This document shows positions 24,091 to 35,529 of a DNA stretch of 64,000 bases, piece by piece (the first letter of the stretch is position 1; every line of letters starts with the position of its first letter). The translations under genes were made by a program, and so were the position numbers. The notes under the pieces are model-generated. The model had not been told where the DNA came from and made no database searches. It saw only the letters and a program-made list of their open reading frames with translations. The stretch is from Nymphaea colorata (Eukaryota > Streptophyta > Magnoliopsida > Nymphaeales > Nymphaeaceae): NCBI RefSeq assembly GCF_008831285.2, contig NC_045140.1:11218505-11282504 (forward strand), written 5' to 3'.

Positions 24091-27000
24091 TCCTGTGTGA
24101 GTACTGTTTTCTGGTTACAGATATTGGTGCTAGATTTCTATCATGGTATTAGAGCGCCAGGTTACGTTATCTCTACCAAACGAAATGCCCAAACAGGTCT
24201 GATCTGGTTAGAACTCTTTTCTCATCTTGTCTCTATCCTGAATTTACTTTTCTCTTGCGTAATTCTTGTTCCTTTTTCTTCTTGCTTACCTAAGGACACA
24301 TCTTGTTATATCGTGTCTTCTTTCCCTCTCATCTTCTATATATACCCTTCCTTTCTGCTGTCATGGAAAACCTTTCGCATTCTGGCATGTCCTCAAGTTT
24401 TCTTCCTCACCTTATTACCGAAAAACTCAACCATGAGAATTATCTGATCTGGAAAAGGCAAATCATGCCAAAGGCTCCACCAATATCCGTTTTGCAGGAA
24501 ATAAAAAATGAGGCAGGAGAAGTTATTGTTGTTCATGAAGACAACAACCCTGAACATGTTGTGTGGATGAGACGTGACCAAAGTCTGGTTGCGTATATTT
24601 TGTCCACTTTATCTCAACAAGTATTACTTTCAATTTCTGATGATTGTACTGCAGAAGAATTATGGGAAACCCTTGTTGATACCTTTTCCCAAATGTCAGA
24701 AGCTCGAATTATGTACTTAAAGAAAGAATTTCAGAATTTGAGCAAAGGTTCAACATCTATCATGAATTATTTGGGGCGTATTAAGGCCGTCGCAGACCAA
24801 CTTGCTGCCTCAGGGAATAACATTTCTGATAAGGAAAATGTGCAGCAAACCTTGAATGGACTTGGGCATGATTTTATTATAGCTCTCGAGGTCCTTCTTG
24901 TTCTGCCTTCCTTCAATGAACTACAAGGTAAACTTCTCCAACACGAAATGAATATGAAAAGAGTCATTGAAAGGACTGATCAAGGGAACTCCCAAAATGT
25001 GTTGGCTATGAATGTAAAGTTTGGTAAGAGCCATGGGAACTCCAACCATGGTGGTCGTGGCATTCTACCAACACCACATAACCAAGGTATGTCTCCTTTA
25101 GATACTTCAAGAAAAATACCAATTTGTTTTCAGTGCAACAAGGGCACATGAAGGCACAGTGCTGGTTTAATCCTCAAAATAAAAACAAAGGGGTAAGACA
25201 TGATTATAAACAAGGAGGACAAAGTTCTAAATCCACCGCTGAAGATATGCAACAGCTATTGATGACCGCATTCTCACAGATGACTATAAAGCAAAATGAG
25301 CAGGGAGAATGGTTCTTGGATTCAGGTGCAGCTACCCATGTGACAGGAAATGCAGGTAAATTGACTAACTTATCCCCTCATTATGGTGGAAGTTGCATTA
25401 TAACAGGTGAGGAAAATCTCATCCCATTACACATATTAGAAATGCACATATTCCATTGTCATCCTCATCTCTATCACTGTCTAATGTTGTTCTTGCTTCC
25501 AATATCAAAAAGAACATCATATCCATTTCTAAACTCATTGATGATACAAGCTCTTCTTTTGAATTCACACCTTCTTCTGTCTATGTCAAGGACCTCCAAA
25601 CGAAGAAAATGTTCGTTAGAGGGGAGCGTCAAGGGAATATGTACGTCCTCAAGGAATGTCTACCCAAGGATTCATCCACTTTTGATATAAGATTGAAGAC
25701 ATTTTCTCTTTCTCATAATGCATCATCAGTGCCAAGTTCTTGCCATTTTCAATCAAAAGTAAGGGGCCATAACCAATTTTTGGAGTCTGATCTGTGGCAT
25801 AGTCGGCTAGGACACTTGGTCGACATTTCATTGAAAAACTTGTCACAGATAGTCTCATTCCAAGATCAAGCTTACCTCTTACTTCAAGTGTCAAAAAATG
25901 TTCAAGTTGTGGACTTTGTAAGAGTCATGTTTTACCTTTCCATAATATAAATCAAAGAGCTTCCAAACCTTTTGAAACTATTTTTTCTGATGTATGGGGG
26001 CCAGCCCCTATTGATTCATGTCTAGGTCAAGATATTATGTCTTATTCATTAACTCTTACTCACGTTTCACCTGGATTTACTTCATGAAACACAAATCAGA
26101 AGCACCCCACATATTTCGAAACTTCTATGCCATGATTCAAACCAAATTTTCATCCAATGTAGTACATTTTCAATGTGATGAGGAGGAGAATATTCCTCGC
26201 TTGATATTATTGAATTTCTACGTGAAAAAGGGATAACTAGACAAATCTCATGCCCTTACACACCACAACAAAATGGTGTAGTTGACGAAAACATCAACAT
26301 ATAGTTGAAAGCGCCATGAGCATGATGCATGATACTAATGTGCCCATTTCCTTGTGGACTGAAGCCTTCCATACTGCTGTATACATAATAAATTGTTTGC
26401 CTATGACACTCTTGATGTCTAAATCATCATATTTTACACCAATGTTATAAAAGGCGTAGCGTATCGCGTATCGGTCGCGCTGACCTATACGCTGTATCGT
26501 AACGTATCGTAAACGTAGCGTAGCGTATCGTAAAATTAATTTTTTAATTTTAAAAAATATTTAAAAATCAGAAAAAATAGAGAAAAATTATTAAAAATCT
26601 GAAAAAATAAACAAAAAATCAGAAATCAAGAAAAATATATTCAAATATAAAAAAGATCATCATACATAAGGAACATTCATGTGTGTCAACAACGCATTCA
26701 AAAATTAGAAATTAGATATTCAAAATAACATAATAAGCATCCATCACAATTTTAAACTTGAAAATTTTATAGAATCTTAAGACTTAGAGTCTTAGGACTT
26801 TGAGTTTTAGGACTTATATTACATCACAATTTTATAAGTTCAAAACATATAGTTATCAACTTATCATCTTTCATGATTTAACGATAATATTTTCCAAATC
26901 GATGAATCCTTGGTTATTTTTGATGAAAATGTGCAAAATCTCTCCCTCCTACGTCTCTTGGAGTCTTTAAATACAAGAAGAGAGAGAGGGAGGAGTGTTT

Positions 27001-29723
27001 AAACTTTAAAAAATAAAAAATTTTGTGTTTTAACCCGTATCGTACGATACGGGGGTGTATCGCCCGTATCGTACGATACGGCCCCCGTATCGCACGTATC
27101 GTGCGATACGTGTACGATACAGACGCGTATCGTCTTTAAACAGCGTATCGTATAGGTTTTCTTGACCTATACGATACGTATCGTACGATACGCGTCCGTA
27201 TCGTACGATACAGATAACATTGTTTTACACTCTTATGCAAACAACCTGATTACAAGAACTTGAAGGTTTTTTGTTGTGTATGCTATGTTCACGTTGATGC
27301 TGCCTTGAGGAACAAGTTTCAAGACAAAGCTATTCAATGTAGATTCGTTGGATATGTTGATGAATATAAAGGTTTTAGATGCTATGATCCAATAACTAAA
27401 CGTATCAAAACTTCAAGAAATGTCATTTTTGATGAACATAGTTTTGATGATACAAAGGAAATGCCTATGACCATTGAATCTTATGATCCCTGGACCAGTA
27501 CACAGTTATTCAATGCAGATCCTATTATAGAAAATGATGTGCCTCAAAATGAAGATCCAGAGAGAGCAATACAACCGTCGGATATGGCTCAAAGTGAAAA
27601 TCAAGAAGATCCAACACAGTCATCAAGTCATCACGAAAGCAATAATGAAGAACAGAGCAACGATGCACATCGGTATTCGGGTCTTATCTATAGTCGACGA
27701 CTAAGGGACAGAGATGCTCACAGTGAAGAAGACAACATGCCTCACCTTAGAAGATCCCAACGCATTCGTCATCCCATTCACAGGTGGGTTAGCTATGATT
27801 CTTTATCACTTGATTTTCAGTTATTCATGGCAAAAGTTGGCAAGGAGGAAGAACCTACTTCATTTGATCAAGCATCAAAATCACATCATTGGTGAAATGC
27901 TATAAAAGAAGAAATGGATGCCTTGCATGAATGTGAAACATGGGAGATCGTTCCGAGGCCACACGAAAAGAACGTAGTGGGCTCCAAATGGGTATACAAA
28001 ATTAAATACAAACATGACGGCAGCATAGAAAGACACAAAGCAAGATTAGTAGCAAAAGGGTTTACACAACAATATGGAGAAGATTATGATGAGACATTCA
28101 GCCCTGTGATCAAAATAAGAACAATTCGCGTGATTATATCATTGGCAGTTGAATATGGATGGAGACTACATCAAATTGACGTGAAGAATGCTTTTCTTCA
28201 TGGTGATTTAAGGGAGGCAGTATATATAGAACAACCTCCAGGATACACGAAAGGAGACTCTCATGCATGGGTTTGCAAACTAAGAAAATCCATTTATGGA
28301 CTTAAACAGGCCTCACATTCGTGGTTTGACAGTTTCTCTTGCAAGATTCAAGAATGTGGTTTTCGGAGATGTCCTCTAGATCACTCTCTTTTCATTTATC
28401 GAAAGGAAAACATATTTACTTTACTTCTTATATATGTTGATGATATTGTTATCACAGGCAATTCAGAAAAACACATAGAAGAAGCTAAAGTTTTGATGAT
28501 ACAAAACTTCAAAATGAAAGAGCTTGGTGATTTACGATTCTTTCTTGGAGTGGAGATTGATAGGCAAAATAATCGCCTCACATTGACACAACAGAAATAC
28601 AACGTTGGATCTGCTGAAAAAGTCAGGTATGTCTGATTGTAAGTCTGTTGGAACTCCTAGTGTTCTAAATCAAAGAATAAGTGCTCAGGATGGGGAGTTA
28701 TATGAAGATCCTACGCAATATCGAAGTATTGTTGGGGCACTTCAATATCTTACATTTACTAGACTAGATATTATATATGTTGTGAATCAAGTATCTCAAT
28801 TTATGCATGCACCTTGAGATACTCACATGGATGCTGTCAAAAGAATATTAAGATATCTTAAAGGGACAACAGGAGATGGCTTAGTTTATGGTAAGAGTGA
28901 AAATATAACTACTGGAAATCAACTTATGACATTCACAGATGCAGATTGGGCTGGAGATCCCGATCAAAGAAAGTCAATTTATGGTTTTTGTATTTTCATT
29001 GGACGTAATCTTGTGTCTTGGAGTTGTCGAAAGCAAAAGGCAGTAGCAAGATCCAGCACTGAAGCTTAATACAGGTGCATGGCTGCAGGTACTGCTGAAG
29101 TTACATGGGTTAGACATTTGTTAGAAGACATTGGAGAAAAGATTAAAACGTCAATGTTAATGTGCGATAATCAAAGCGCTATTAACATTGCCTTTAATCC
29201 CATACAACATGGTCGAACAAAGCACATTGAGATTGATCAACACTTTGTTAAACAAAAGGTGGAAGACAAGGAGATTCAGCCTATTTATGTTCGTACAGAT
29301 GAACAAGTTGCAAACTTATTTACAAGAGGATTAACAAAGAAACGATTCTGGTTTCTAAAAGGCAAGTTGTACATGGTGCAAAACCATGCACAAGTTGAGG
29401 GAGGGTGTTAAAATATAAATCATTCACCAGCACGTTGAAGAGGAGTCTCTTAGGATTTCACCTCCTTGTAGAAAGTGTTAAGATATTTAATGTCCTTGTA
29501 ACATGTGAAGAGTCTCCTAGGATTCTATGTTGTAGTTAATATCCTTATAATATGTGAAGTCTCTTAGGTTTCTATGATGTAATTAATGTCCTTGGAGCTT
29601 GTGAAATCTCCTAGGATTCTACGATTGGAGACTCTTAGAATTCTGAAAATGAGATTATAAATAGAGGCCATGCAAACCATTTTGGCTACGACTTCTTCTC
29701 CTCAGCTTCTTCTTGTTTTCATT

Positions 29724-29761
<38 letters not shown>

Positions 29762-30751
29762 CCTGCGTGAGTACTGTTTTCTGGTTACAAATATTGGTGC
29801 TAGATTTCTATCACTACTTCTAACATCTTTAATAGGAATTTGATTCATATTTCGGAACTTTGCTTGACTTGACATCTTTATTGAATCAAGTTATTGTACT
29901 TGTTCCATGTTCTCTTATGGGATTGAATAAATTACAAGTAGATGAATTATAGAAGCATCAAAATTTATATATGATCAGAAAAATATATTCAAGACCATGG
30001 AGTTGGTTATGGGAAGACATTCATAATGATAGAAATTAGAAACTATTATTTTTATGCTGTAAGTGCAGTGTTTGGGTTACATAATGCCTGTATGTGTCTT
30101 TGTTTATTTATATGTTCCTACATTTGTATATAATGTATAGAAATATAATGTGTAGTATGTTGTTTTTATACTTAAAGGTTTTTTTCTTTTTCCTGATAAA
30201 CCTGACATTACAAATTGTTGAAAAGTAAACATGGATCATTTTTGTAGATAACCATTGATCTTATCTTTGAATCATTAGTTAATCCATTTTATTTTGTGTC
30301 TTCAAATTTTATCACATAGCTGCAACTAGAACCTTTTGGGTTGTCTCGGTATGGTCCCTGACTTGGTGTACCTTTAGATATATAGAATGCCGTTTTCTCA
30401 TTTCTAGTTGGTCATTCTATTTTTCAGGCAGCGATGACTGATGATGGAAATGCAGGATGGGATGAGATACTTGATAAGCAGTTGGTTGGAAAATGTGATC
30501 TTAACGAGGTCAGGATTCTTGCCAGTATTGCACAGAAATGCATACATAAATCACCGAGAAAGCGCCCTTCTATTGTTGATATTTCACGAGTTCTGTCAAT
30601 GCTAAAACAAAGGCACCTTTCTAAGAATGAATCCATTTCCCTTGCACGTGGTGACTTTTCTCATGTTATAAAAAGAATCGAGAGTCAGCAGATTCAGTTG
30701 AGCAATCTCACCAGTGGGAAAGAAAAAGTGCGAGACAGTAACAACACGTAG
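17409..30751 (+). CDS. CRLK2-like: Receptor-like protein kinase of the calcium/calmodulin-regulated CRLK1/CRLK2 family
   Basis: Seven coding exons join in frame: 17409-17716, 18521-18674, 19739-19865, 21418-21503, 21619-21690, 22906-23109 and 30428-30751. The product is 424 aa. A membrane segment covers about residues 8-30, followed by RLYRKR. There is no ectodomain, as in CRLKs. The kinase domain has the glycine loop [11 protein letters not shown] (117-127), catalytic K138, [11 protein letters not shown] (232-242), DFG (252-254) and [11 protein letters not shown] in place of an APE loop. Family-typical strings are [13 protein letters not shown] and SFGVI...ELITAI. In Arabidopsis, CRLK1 is a plasma-membrane, calmodulin-binding kinase in cold signalling; that role is inferred here. 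Introns obey GT-AG; the donor after exon 2 (gag|gttgac) is weak. Intron 6 is 7.3 kb because a copia element sits in it in the same orientation. The coding frame is intact. Confidence 0.93.
23738..24143 (+). repeat. 5' LTR of the intron copia element
   Basis: The LTR starts tgttaaaatataaatc and ends agatttctatca; length 406 bp. It contains a (CT)n-rich tract near its 3' end at about 24042-24090. By hand alignment with the 3' LTR, about 14 substitutions (mostly transitions) and a 16-bp indel near 23902 separate them, a few per cent divergence. Repeats of the phrase ctcctaggattct occur inside. Confidence 0.95.
24144..24158 (+). other. Primer-binding site of the copia element
   Basis: The sequence tggtattagagcgcc follows directly on the terminal ca of the 5' LTR. 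It resembles the tggtatcagagc site complementary to the 3' end of initiator tRNA-Met used by plant copia elements, with small differences. Confidence 0.85.
24363..25190 (+). pseudogene. Copia gag polyprotein, frameshifted at the zinc knuckle
   Basis: The frame opens at ATG 24363 ([17 protein letters not shown]) and stays open to 25151. It shows copia gag features: the N-terminal [13 protein letters not shown], then YLSTLSQQ- and EELWETL-like phrases (UBN2-type gag). The CCHC knuckle is broken: CFQCNK is read in one frame, and GHMKAQCWF continues in another, beginning near 25130. A one-base loss explains this. In plant elements gag forms the virus-like particle that packages the transcript; this copy cannot make an intact protein. 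Confidence 0.85.
25191..29405 (+). pseudogene. Copia pol region (protease, integrase, reverse transcriptase, RNase H), disrupted
   Basis: Domains follow in order. The protease motif [13 protein letters not shown] lies near 25310. The integrase zinc-binding start LWHSRLGHL lies near 25794, and integrase core pieces follow ([16 protein letters not shown] near 26050). The integrase is interrupted by the MITE at 26440-27222. Reverse transcriptase runs from about 27905 with [20 protein letters not shown] and the catalytic [10 protein letters not shown] near 28430. RNase H covers about 28830-29300 ([22 protein letters not shown]). Stops and frame changes occur near 25450, 25950, 27893, 28605, 28815 and 29067. 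These break the polyprotein, so the copy is non-functional. Confidence 0.9.
26440..27222. mobile_element. hAT-type MITE nested in the copia element, with palindrome-rich ends
   Basis: The terminal inverted repeat is caatgttat at the left end and ataacattg at the right. The insertion is bracketed by the 8-bp direct repeat ttttacac (26432-26439 and 27223-27230), the target-duplication length of hAT elements. Joining copia sequence across one ttttacac copy restores the integrase reading [18 protein letters not shown]. Both ends are packed with cgtatcg units; the right 200 bp contain several copies of the perfect palindrome gtatcgtacgatac. The middle is AT-rich and has no ORF, so it is non-autonomous. 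An 8-bp TSD fits hAT best. Confidence 0.9.
29406..29813 (+). repeat. 3' LTR of the intron copia element
   Basis: This 408-bp LTR starts tgttaaaatataaatc after the purine tract and ends agatttctatca, followed by the ctact target duplication. It pairs with the 5' LTR at 23738-24143. The 3' copy keeps about 16 bases (around tttctatgatgtaat near 29569) that the 5' copy lacks. Confidence 0.95.
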
Positions 30752-31860
30752 TCTTCTTTTATACTTCACCAGCAATTCTTTCCTCAGAAACCGAGGCCAA
30801 TTGAGCGGGATCAGGAACAAGAGACAAATGCAAGGTCGATAGCTTGTCTTTTCGAGATGAGTGTAAGTTCAACTGAATTGAGTTTCCTCAATGTTATTTA
30901 GTACTCTTTCCCTTTTTTTATTGCCCATTTTTGGTTTTCGTTCTTGGTGACTATCAAGCTGGGGAAGATCTGTTGGGTCTGAACTTGTAATGATAGCCAT
31001 ACCGATGCAGCTGTGGCAATGAACACAAGAAAGTTTCGAGGTCTTGATTCCCACTTGGAAAGATTTGGGGCACCTTCTGAGCACGTACCATTTTTCAGGT
31101 CATCTAGGTCATTTTTCATTCAAACTAAACTTTGAACATACACCAGATGTCATAACATATGGTTACTCAATGCCTCTTTCGCCCTTTTCTTTACTTCCCA
31201 AGAACAGAATATGGAAGCTGTCCTCATGTTTTTTTGCGTTTCATGTAGATATGGTCATCTCTGTTATATCCAATGTAAGTATTATGTGTAAAGAATTCTT
31301 GATAATTGAATATCCGTTATTTCTTTTTTGTCATATCATCCCTTCTTTCTTAACATTGCTGGCAAAAGTAACCAAGAAAGTTTTCAAAGATACTCAAGGT
31401 TCAAACTTGATGCTTGATGATCGAAGAAGCTGTGAATATCAAGAGGGAGAGGGAGAGGAATAAGGAGAAAGGGACAAGACCGTATACTTAGCCTCCAGCG
31501 GCACCACTCAACCCAAAGTCTCCTCATGCCATCGGGAGGCAATAGAATACGACAGAATCAAAATAATCTATCATGTTGAGAGGGATATAATGTATGTAGG
31601 AATTCGATTTTGCCTTTGACAGTGTGTGACTTCATGCTGAAAGGGTGAATCAAAGTTTTCTTTGTGGAACTCAAACCTAGTGTTTAGCTTGTGATTGAAA
31701 TCCATTGATAGCGACCTGAGTTTTTTGCCAACGTTGAGGGCCTACAGTAGAACACGCCTGAGTTTCAAACAGCAGTTAATTGTTAGTAGAAGGGAAAGTA
31801 AAAGGAAAACCCCCAAAAGAAAGCATCAAACTGCTTGCAATTATCTTTTAATGGTGAATG
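30752..31860. other. CRLK-like 3'UTR and downstream intergenic DNA
   Basis: The first few hundred bases after the stop at 30749-30751 must contain the 3'UTR; no clear poly(A) site is claimed. Plus-strand ORFs of 139 aa (31044-31463) and others have no domain I recognise. The purine-rich run gagggagagggagagga lies at about 31443-31459. Confidence 0.4.
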
Positions 31861-31869
31861 ACATGTTGC

Positions 31870-32386
31870 CCATGGTCTTGATGTGTAACCGTTACCTATT
31901 CTTGCATCTTTGTTATCCAAAGCGACTTTGGATAAAACCCTTTTCCAAAACGAGTCTTCACCTGCAAAAGCTTATTAGTTCATCATTTTCTAGGAAATAT
32001 CAATTTCACCATTTTGAAAAAATCATTTTAAGGGCTTTGAGATCTCATTATGTTCACACATTGAAGAATTGGAAGTGGGCCCTATACAAGTACCCCATTC
32101 CTGAAATTCTTAAAAAGGAGAGAGAAAATACCCTTGTTCCAGAGACAATATCAACTCCATCCTTGGCATGGTTCAATTCCTGAAATGTGGTGATCAATGC
32201 TGACCTTGCATCACCCTCTTCATAACCACCAGTGAGATGATTGTGCATCTCAATAATTTCTTCGTAATCAATCTCTGCAAATTCGTTCATTATTCCTTTG
32301 AACCACTCAAAAGATCCTTGTTCATCGTACTTGTTATGGTTCTGTGCTGGTGCTCCGTAGGGACCATCGATATGAACCCTGGCATC
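31870..32386 (-). pseudogene. Respiratory burst oxidase (RBOH, NADPH oxidase) gene fragment
   Basis: Two exon remnants are seen on the minus strand. The first (32386-32132) follows an acceptor-like atatgcag and reads DGPYGAPAQ, then [14 protein letters not shown], then [12 protein letters not shown] and [13 protein letters not shown]. These are hallmark phrases of the C-terminal FAD/NADPH-binding half of plant RBOHs. Between KYD and EQGSF about 55-75 residues of the family are missing, including the NADPH-binding segment. A donor (agg|gtattt), a 170-bp intron and an acceptor (tttgcag) lead to the second exon from 31961 (VKTRFGKGFYPK), which then loses frame. Kept introns point to a DNA-level duplicate, not a retrocopy. 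No other RBOH exons are seen. It should be non-functional. Confidence 0.85.
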
Positions 32387-32586
32387 CTGCATATTTCAAG
32401 TATCCAACGGCTTGTTAGCTTTGTACGAACCCTTTAAATGTCAGCTTACTTCTGAACTAGATCTGTCAACTATGAAATGTGGTACTGAACAAGTCTGTAT
32501 TCCCGTTGGTGTCTTTTTCATGAGCTGTTCTTTATTCTAGTTACAATTTTTCATGTAGCTGTTCTATTCTAGTCACAATTTTTCAT

Positions 32587-32790
32587 ATAGATTGTTCACT
32601 TGCTACAAATGTTCTGTATCCCTACTGGCTTGCCTGCTATAGCAGCCTGCCTTATTTCCTGTTTCTAAGTGCCACAAGGGCATATAGACAACATATCTTT
32701 CATGAAATGTTATTCTAACAGATTGTTCACTTGCTACAAATGTTTGTCCACACCAGCTTGCCTGCTATCACAGCTTGCCTTGTTTGTTGT
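32587..32790. repeat. Diverged tandem duplication of about 130 bp
   Basis: The phrase gattgttcacttgctacaaa occurs at about 32590 and again at about 32721. Each is followed by a similar 'cttgcctgctat...agc-tgcctt' stretch. The copies differ by several substitutions and small indels, so the duplication is not recent. Confidence 0.7.
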
Positions 32791-32799
32791 GTCTGAGTG

Positions 32800-34500
32800 C
32801 TTAAGAGTATATACAACATGCACATAGATGCACACACACAAACACTCAATTGATGCAAATTAGACAGTTACATTGACTTTGAAGTGTCACTGGAGCAGCA
32901 GTTATCCGCACGGAGTAGCACACTTTAACCAGTTGGTGAAAGCTGCATTTTCTGATACAACCATCAAAATTTGACTTTAGGTTGAACCCTGAATAAAAGC
33001 TAATGAAGAAGCTACCAATAAAATCTAGAAATTGTTAAGTTAATGTCTTTCTTAGACAGTTCGCTATGATCACATTTCACATTAAAATTATTAAAAGTCA
33101 TACAGCAGAAAAGAAGGAAATAGACCGAAGATGTGGATGGGCATGGATAAACATAGTGCTTATATGAGAACCCTGCATCAAGGAAAATCAATCCAGAAAA
33201 TTATGTGTATGCAAACACTGAGCCAGATTTCATCGGAGAGAAACTGGTGACATAGGTATGAGGTGAAACCTTTTATTCAACCCTGCGACTGGAAAATTGT
33301 CCTCGACATTCCTGGTTATGTGAACTTGCATTGTTAGGATTTTTCAGTAGCGAAACTAAGCAGCCCCTTGCTTTTAAAAAAAGTAAAATCCCAAATGATA
33401 GACAACAAACAATGTATCTACATGAATGTTGAATCTATGACACAAGCTTGAAATTCTCACAGCTGTCACTTGATTTCATGGAAAGATTTTCAAGCGCATC
33501 GTAACATTTCTGATGCTCGCACTTTTGACACAAGGGAAGCATGATTTGGAGAGCTTTTGAGGAAACTTTCCCAAATAGGAAAGAAACGACCAAACGCCTT
33601 TTAGTTTTAGAGACCAGTAAATTTGACAATCCATGTTTCACCAAGGCCATGTTTTTACATAATACAGATTAGTGCTAAGTCACATGAAAGATTGTAATCA
33701 TATTCGGCAATTTAGGAGCTTCCTAAGTTAAAGTCTTGGTTTAAACTTCCTTTGGCGCTTTCTGTCAGTTATGTTACAGATAAACCTGTTAAAATGTACA
33801 TGGATAATAAATTTCAGATATAAGCTTATGTGTGTTAAATCACAATTGCTTTAGACATTGAAGACGCAAAAGAATAATTCTTGGATGACCTTATTTTGGA
33901 AAAACAAAGTGATCATGAGCCTTCAGAGAAAATTTGCAACATTTCCCCAGTCCAGTCACCATTGATTCTCATATGGGTGCTAATATGCTGGTCGCCAGGT
34001 GCTGATGTGATTAAAAATGGATGCCTGGAACAGTGTTTGTTTCCACATTTAGTTGTTGAAACTTGAAACAGCCTGATGAATAAGTGATCAAGAAACATTT
34101 GAACTAAAAACTTATGAACAATATAGAGCCTTATTTTGCCTGCCTATGTATTTCTTCATTTTGTTGAATGTAATTGATTTTAGAGGAACAGCAACGCCAG
34201 TATGGCCCCATTGACTATGTGTAGAAGAGAACTTCTACATGGTTTGAGACAGGCACTAATGTTTCGCAGGTTCATTTGCTATTCATTTTGGTAAAAAAAA
34301 AAGGAGGAAATTTGAAGAGTTTCCACATCGGAATTCCACAGGCAATAATAGAGAACCTGTCTCTAAGGACGTTTTGTTGGTAATAGGAACTACAGTTTGA
34401 TGCTGCTGATAAGATTATATTTTGGCTTGCATGATTCTATGCATCCACCTTCCTATCACAACGAGGAAACTAAGCAGTATTGCATCAAGAAATAGCTATT
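32800..34500. other. Intergenic DNA, no gene recognised
   Basis: The stretch is AT-rich. Short ORFs (for example 71 aa on minus at 33435-33650) show no domain. I see no repeat boundaries or RNA genes. Confidence 0.45.
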
Positions 34501-34529
34501 GATCTTCCTACCGGGTCAATCTGCTAAGA

Positions 34530-35160
34530 GTTTCAAGTTTCCAGATATAGCCACTCTGGAGAGACCTGACAGACCTGACACTCAAAACTTAATTCTACTT
34601 GCACTCTGTTTCGGAATAGATGTAAGACAATTGGAAGTTTAAGAACTAGAAATTGGAAGACCAACTTGAGCCGTGTTGATGGTGCTGGCTTGATGCCGGC
34701 TCGCAGCTCCGGTGAATAATTCCTGGCCGGCTCATGATCAGAGATCTGCTTCTTGAATGGCTTGGCTGAATCGAACAGGTGCTGCATGCCCGTGTGCTAG
34801 CTGCGACTCAGCTCCGTCGGCACGGTAGATGTCTGCATTGAGTTGGAAACGTTGTGGGGAGTAGTGATCATCTATGGGGTGAGCCAGCTGCAAAGGGTTT
34901 GCTGCATTATGATCATCGCTCATGAAGTTGCCGGCTCGGCTTGGTGCAGGAGTCCCCATCTGCTCGTCCACCAGAACATGATAGCATATCCGGTAGTGGC
35001 GCCGGAGTCGAGTAGCATTTCTGGTCCCAGCTAATACCCAAAGCCAGTGGCTTCAAGTCCTGCCCTGTAGCCGCCATTGGGGGCGAAGGCGCCAAGCGAA
35101 GCCATTGGCGCCGGCTCAAGCCAATGTTGTCATTGCCAGCCAGCCCTGACCTAGAGAATA
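34530..35160 (-). other. GC-richer ORF-like block, product not recognised
   Basis: This block is richer in G+C than its flanks and gives three open minus-strand stretches in different frames (60-84 aa at 34533-34787, 34738-34971 and 34913-35119). One reads NPLQLAHPIDDHYSPQRFQL, another starts MASLGAFAPNGGYRAG at about 35104. The composition looks protein-like, but the frames do not join without stops. It may be a decayed gene piece or a single exon of something unannotated. No function is assigned. Confidence 0.3.
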
Positions 35161-35529
35161 TGAATACATATAAGAGACCTGATCAGCAGAGATGAGAGGC
35201 TGATAGACTTAGAACATGATGAGGTGGTGTGGGGCTGCGGGAGGGAATGAGAGAGAGATATATATATCACTGGTATGAATGAAAAATAATATTTGTTTCA
35301 GCAAGTTGTAAGATTCAAGGCCCCTGGTTCTGCCGGCCTGAGATGATATCTTCCTTCTAGATAGCTCTAAACCTGATACTTACGTGCGTTTTGTGAGTTT
35401 TTCTAACGTTTCGTGGTGCCCAGATCAGCGAAGCGTAGTAAGATGATGCAAGAAGCAGCTTTCGCTGATGTTTTTTCGTTGCTTTCGGACTCAGACTTAG
35501 CATCAACATAGATATGCTTTTATCGTTTT

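Larger units (their letters stand above)
23738..29813 (+). mobile_element. Ty1/copia LTR retrotransposon in intron 6 of the CRLK-like gene
   Basis: This is a complete structure: 5' LTR 23738-24143, primer-binding site, gag, protease, integrase, reverse transcriptase, RNase H, polypurine tract (ttgagggaggg, ending 29405) and 3' LTR 29406-29813. The element is flanked by a 5-bp target duplication ctact (23733-23737 and 29814-29818). The copia order (integrase before reverse transcriptase) places it in Ty1/copia. Frameshifts near 25130 and 28605 and stops near 27893, 28815 and 29067 make it non-autonomous. A 783-bp MITE interrupts the integrase region. It lies in the same orientation as the host gene, so its LTRs could offer a promoter or poly(A) signal inside the kinase gene. 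Confidence 0.95.
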
